Below, piece by piece: positions 13,524 to 16,364 of a stretch of 16,364 bases of DNA (position 1 is the stretch's first letter; each line of letters starts with the position of its first letter). The DNA is from Chloroflexota bacterium. GTDB lineage: Bacteria; Chloroflexota; Limnocylindria; Limnocylindrales; CSP1-4. Position numbers and translations under genes: made by a program. The stretch is taken from NCBI GenBank assembly GCA_021815005.1, contig JAKAHL010000011.1, forward strand, positions 1-16,364. The letters are read 5' to 3'. A model generated the notes under the pieces. The model saw only the letters and a program-made list of their open reading frames with translations. It was not told the DNA's origin and searched no databases.

Positions 13524-14917
13524 ACCGCCGTCGACCGATCATGGTCCAGGGCTGCACCAGCGATGCCGGCAAGAGCTTCCTCGTGGCGGCCCTGTGCCGG
13601 ATCCACGCCAGCCGCGGCCGGCGCGTGGCGCCGTTCAAGGCCCAGAACATGAGCAACAACGCCGCCGTCACGCCCGACGGCCTGGAGATCGGCCGGGCGC
13701 AGTACCTCCAGGCGCTGGCGGCCCGCGTTGCCCCCGAGGCGCGCCACAACCCGATCCTGCTCAAGCCGTCCGCCGACACGTTCAGCCAGGTGGTCCTGAT
13801 GGGCCGCTACGACCCCGCCCTCACGGCCCTGCCCTGGGTCGGCCGCTCGGAGCTCATGTGGCCGACGGTCCGCGAGGCGCTGCACTCGCTGCTTGACGAG
13901 CACGACCTCGTGGTCATCGAAGGGGCCGGCTCGCCGGCCGAGGTCAACCTGCGCGCCTCGGACATCGTCAACATGCGCGTCGCGCTGGAGTGCGGCGCCG
14001 ACGTCTACCTCGTGGCCGATATCGACCGCGGAGGGGCGTTCGCACACCTGCTGGGCACGTGGATGTGCCTTGCGCCCGACGAGCGGGCGCTCGTCCGCGG
14101 CTTCGTGCTCAACAAGTTCCGCGGCGACCCGGCCCTGCTGGGGAACGCGATGGACTGGCTCCGGGATCAGACCGGCGTCCCGACTGTGGGGATCGTGCCC
14201 ATGGTCCGCCACCACCTGCCCGAGGAGGACGCGTTCCACCACGCGGCGGCTCCCGTGCCGGGCGACACGAACCTCGCGCTGGTGCTCTACCCGTACGCCA
14301 GCAACCTCGACGAGTTCGACCCGCTGCTCCACGAGCCGGGGGTGACCGTCGTTCCGATCCGCGAGCCCCGCCCGCTCGACGGGTTCGCGGCAGTCCTGCT
14401 GCCCGGGTCGAAGAACACGGCGGAGAGCCTGCGGCACCTCCGCGCGACGGGCCTCGACGCGCACCTCGAGCGTGCCGCGGCGGCGGGCGTCCCGATCGTT
14501 GGCGTGTGCGGCGGGCTGCAGGTGCTGGGGCACCGCGTGCTCGACCCGTTTGGGCTCGAGGGCGGCGACATGGACGGCCTGGGGCTGCTGGACCTCGAGA
14601 CGACGCTCGATCCGGCCAAGACCACGCGCCAGACGGAGGTTGCATGGCGCGGCGAGCGCCTCCGCGGGTATGAGATCCACCACGGGCGGACGTTGGCAGG
14701 CCCGGCGGCCCGGGAGCACCTCTCCGACGGGCTGGGCTGGGAGCAGGGCTCGGTGCGGGGCGTATACGTCCACGGCCTGTTCGAGAACACGGCCTATCGG
14801 CAGGCGTTCCTCGAGGGGCTCGGCTGGAGGGGCGTGGCGCGTGACTGGCGTGCCCACCTGGAGGCCGAGCTGGACCGCATCGCCGCGGTGGTGGAGGCGG
14901 CCTGGCCGCAGGAATGA
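13520..14917 (+). CDS. cobQ: Cobyric acid synthase CobQ
   Basis: A 465-aa ATP- and glutamine-dependent amidotransferase that amidates carboxyl groups of adenosylcobyrinic acid a,c-diamide to give cobyric acid in adenosylcobalamin synthesis. The N-terminal dethiobiotin-synthetase-like domain has the P-loop GCTSDAGKS (11-19) and the family segment PFKAQNMSNNA; DIDRGGAFAHLLGT is also typical. The C-terminal class I-like glutaminase domain has the nucleophile Cys333 in GVCGGLQVLG and His418 in YVHGLFEN, with YEIHHG between them. The length is near normal, and all catalytic residues are present. The start overlaps the upstream MFS stop by 4 nt. No other corrin gene is in the window, so the rest of the pathway must be elsewhere, or the cell salvages precursors. 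Confidence 0.94.
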   Translation: MNRRRPIMVQGCTSDAGKSFLVAALCRIHASRGRRVAPFKAQNMSNNAAVTPDGLEIGRAQYLQALAARVAPEARHNPILLKPSADTFSQVVLMGRYDPALTALPWVGRSELMWPTVREALHSLLDEHDLVVIEGAGSPAEVNLRASDIVNMRVALECGADVYLVADIDRGGAFAHLLGTWMCLAPDERALVRGFVLNKFRGDPALLGNAMDWLRDQTGVPTVGIVPMVRHHLPEEDAFHHAAAPVPGDTNLALVLYPYASNLDEFDPLLHEPGVTVVPIREPRPLDGFAAVLLPGSKNTAESLRHLRATGLDAHLERAAAAGVPIVGVCGGLQVLGHRVLDPFGLEGGDMDGLGLLDLETTLDPAKTTRQTEVAWRGERLRGYEIHHGRTLAGPAAREHLSDGLGWEQGSVRGVYVHGLFENTAYRQAFLEGLGWRGVARDWRAHLEAELDRIAAVVEAAWPQE

Positions 14918-14948
14918 CCGCCCGGGGACCGTCCACGCGGCGGCGGCG

Positions 14949-14960
14949 TATGCTCGTTCC
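14949..14960 (+). promoter_or_regulatory. -10 box of a probable leaderless VOC transcript
   Basis: TATGCT at 14949-14954 stands 6 nt before the ATG at 14961, with no ribosome site between. This is the classic spacing for a leaderless mRNA. No clear -35 box precedes it. The same layout is seen before the MarR gene. Confidence 0.45.
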
Positions 14961-15335
14961 ATGAGCGTCACTCGCGTCGGGCTGTTCTCCATCCCCGTCA
15001 CGGACCAGGGCCGCGCGCGCGATTTCTATGTCAACGCCCTGGGCATGGAGCTCGTGCGGGAGATGCCCATGGGCCCCGGCCAGCGCTGGGTGCAGGTCCG
15101 ACCCGCGGGCGCGGAGACCTCGATCACGCTGGTCACCTGGTTCGACTCGATGCCGGCTGGCTCCGTGACCGGTGTCGTCCTCGAGACCGACGACCTGGAC
15201 GCGGAGATCGCACGGCTGCGGAGGCTCGGCGTGGACATGGACAGCCCCGTGCGCAACCAGGCGTGGGGCAGCTCGGTGGTGGTCCGCGACCCGGACGGCA
15301 ACCGCCTGGTGATCCAGAACACGACCGCGACCTGA
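14961..15335 (+). CDS. VOC-superfamily (glyoxalase/bleomycin-resistance fold) protein
   Basis: A 124-aa protein with the paired beta-alpha-beta-beta-beta layout of the vicinal oxygen chelate fold. The first half has VTDQGRARDFYVNALGMEL; the second has TDDLDAEIARLRRLGV and ends in the family signature VVRDPDGNRLVIQN. The usual metal ligands are not evident: the first strand (VGLFSIPVTD) lacks the His, and the final strand has Val where DPDGN-x-x-E enzymes have Glu. It may therefore be a binding protein or use other ligands; no specific reaction can be named. It starts at ATG 14961, 43 nt after cobQ, behind its own possible -10 box. The last codons and the stop fall inside an 11-bp tandem repeat. 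Confidence 0.82.
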   Translation: MSVTRVGLFSIPVTDQGRARDFYVNALGMELVREMPMGPGQRWVQVRPAGAETSITLVTWFDSMPAGSVTGVVLETDDLDAEIARLRRLGVDMDSPVRNQAWGSSVVVRDPDGNRLVIQNTTAT

Positions 15336-15366
15336 CCGCGACCTGACCACGACCTGACCACGACCG
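15323..15366. repeat. Four-unit 11-bp tandem repeat over the VOC stop codon
   Basis: Contiguous units GACCGCGACCT (15323-15333), GACCGCGACCT (15334-15344), GACCACGACCT (15345-15355) and GACCACGACCG (15356-15366); a further copy lacking the last base lies offset at 15373-15382. The TGA stop of the VOC gene straddles the junction of the first two units. The period is not a multiple of three. Confidence 0.9.
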
Positions 15367-15430
15367 CGGCCAGACCGCGACCCCGTCGCACCGCCGCACC
15401 ATCCTGCCCAAGCCCGCGAGGAGACCCGCG

Positions 15431-16364
15431 ATGATCCCGATCAAGACCGGCGTCCTGCTCTGGAACCAGGCGTCCGACTGGCCGTCGTACCTGGACGCCG
15501 TCCGGCGGATCGATGCCCTCGGCTATGACCACCTGTGGGCGTGGGACCACCTGTACGCCATCTTCGGCGACCCGCTCCAGCCCATCTTCGAGGGCTGGTC
15601 GTCGCTCGCCGCCGCAGCCGTGGCCACCGAGCGGCTGCGGCTCGGCCTGCTCGTGGGCGCCAACACGTTCCGCAATCCGGGCGTGGTCGCCAAGACCGCG
15701 ACCACGCTCGACCACATCTCCGGCGGACGGGCGATCCTCGGCCTCGGCGGCGCGTGGATGGAGCCCGAGCATCGGGCCTTCGGCATCGACTTCGGCTCCG
15801 GCTTCGGACAGCGCCTCGACTGGCTCGAGGAGTCCGTGGCGGCGCTCGAGACGATGCTCGGCGGGACGCCGGTGACCTCGGCCCCGGGCGGCCGCTACCG
15901 GTTCGAGGCGGCCGAGGTCCACCCGCGACCCGTCCAGACGCGGTTGCCGATCATGATCGGCGGCGCGGGCGAGAAGAAGACGCTCCGAACGGTTGCCCGC
16001 CACGCCGACCTGTGGAACGCGATGGGCACCCTCGACACGCTCCGCCACAAGGTGGACGTCCTGCGGGGGCACTGCGAGGCCGAGGGTCGCGACATCGGCC
16101 AGATCGAGTTCACCCTGGGCGTCAAGCTCACGCTGCGCGACTCGGCGGCGGAGGCGGAACGCGTCTGGAGGGCCGCCATGGCCCACAACCGGACGCCCCT
16201 GGCGGAGGTCGAGGGCGACGTGACGTTCCTCAACGCCACGCCCGAGGAGGCGGCCGAGCGGCTGGCGCCCTACCTTGAGCTCGGGTTCCGAACGCTCATC
16301 ACCGAGCAACCGGCCCCGTACGACACCGAGACGCTCGAGCGCTTCATCGGCCAGGTCAAGCCGC
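15431..16364 (+). CDS. LLM-class flavin/F420-dependent oxidoreductase (3' truncated by window)
   Basis: A luciferase-like TIM-barrel oxidoreductase; 311 codons are present without a stop, and the family is typically about 290-340 aa, so only the last few residues are likely missing. Family features are WAWDHLYAIFGDP near the N-terminus, LLVGANTFRNPGVVAKTATTLD, GRAILGLGGAWMEPEHRAFG (an F420-dependent LLM hallmark), and IMIGGAGEKKTLR in the phosphate-binding region. It probably transfers hydride with F420 or FMN; the sequence style favours F420, but substrate and cofactor are inferred. The ATG at 15431 is set by GAGGAG (15418-15423) 7 nt upstream. It follows the VOC gene by 95 nt of repeat-bearing DNA and may be co-transcribed with it. 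Confidence 0.9.
   Translation, partial: MIPIKTGVLLWNQASDWPSYLDAVRRIDALGYDHLWAWDHLYAIFGDPLQPIFEGWSSLAAAAVATERLRLGLLVGANTFRNPGVVAKTATTLDHISGGRAILGLGGAWMEPEHRAFGIDFGSGFGQRLDWLEESVAALETMLGGTPVTSAPGGRYRFEAAEVHPRPVQTRLPIMIGGAGEKKTLRTVARHADLWNAMGTLDTLRHKVDVLRGHCEAEGRDIGQIEFTLGVKLTLRDSAAEAERVWRAAMAHNRTPLAEVEGDVTFLNATPEEAAERLAPYLELGFRTLITEQPAPYDTETLERFIGQVKP

Overview
The window is very GC-rich, with short intergenic gaps, GTG and TTG starts and two possible leaderless promoters. It carries an F420-type LLM oxidoreductase, a cobyric acid synthase, a DrrAB-like exporter and a group 3 NAD(P)-linked [NiFe] hydrogenase. This suits a high-GC soil or sediment bacterium of the Chloroflexota (Limnocylindria/Ellin6529-like) or a deep actinobacterial lineage. 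The taxonomic guess is inference only: no rRNA, tRNA or ribosomal protein gene is present.

Layout. 155-496: a small rhodanese. 545-1009 (minus) and 1083-2670 (plus): a MarR-type regulator divergent from an ABC-2 exporter (ATPase plus permease, overlapping reading frames), with dyad repeats in the shared promoter. 2814-3851: a short-form 6-phosphogluconate dehydrogenase. 4144-10547: the centrepiece, a tight five-gene hydrogenase operon in the order hoxE, hoxF, hoxU, hoxY, hoxH. 10548-11003: a gene-free stretch between convergent units, holding three GC-rich hairpins and a 40-bp tandem repeat. 11004-12152 (minus) and 12324-13523 (plus): two divergent MFS transporters, the second overlapping cobQ (13520-14917) by four bases. 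14961-15335: a VOC-fold protein. From 15431 to the window end: a nearly complete LLM flavin/F420 oxidoreductase.

How the genes work together. HoxY/HoxH form the [NiFe] hydrogenase module and HoxE/F/U the diaphorase module that exchanges electrons with pyridine nucleotide. The unusual part is HoxF. At 1051 aa it is a complete NuoF-type NADH/FMN subunit joined in frame to a complete GltD/NfnB-type module: a two-cluster Fe-S domain, an FAD site and an NADP(H)-type site. One complex could therefore link H2, NAD(H) and NADP(H), possibly by flavin-based bifurcation. No hydrogenase maturation gene (hypA-F, hoxW) lies in the window, although HoxH still has a C-terminal extension that needs cleavage. 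The other genes appear functionally unrelated to the hydrogenase.
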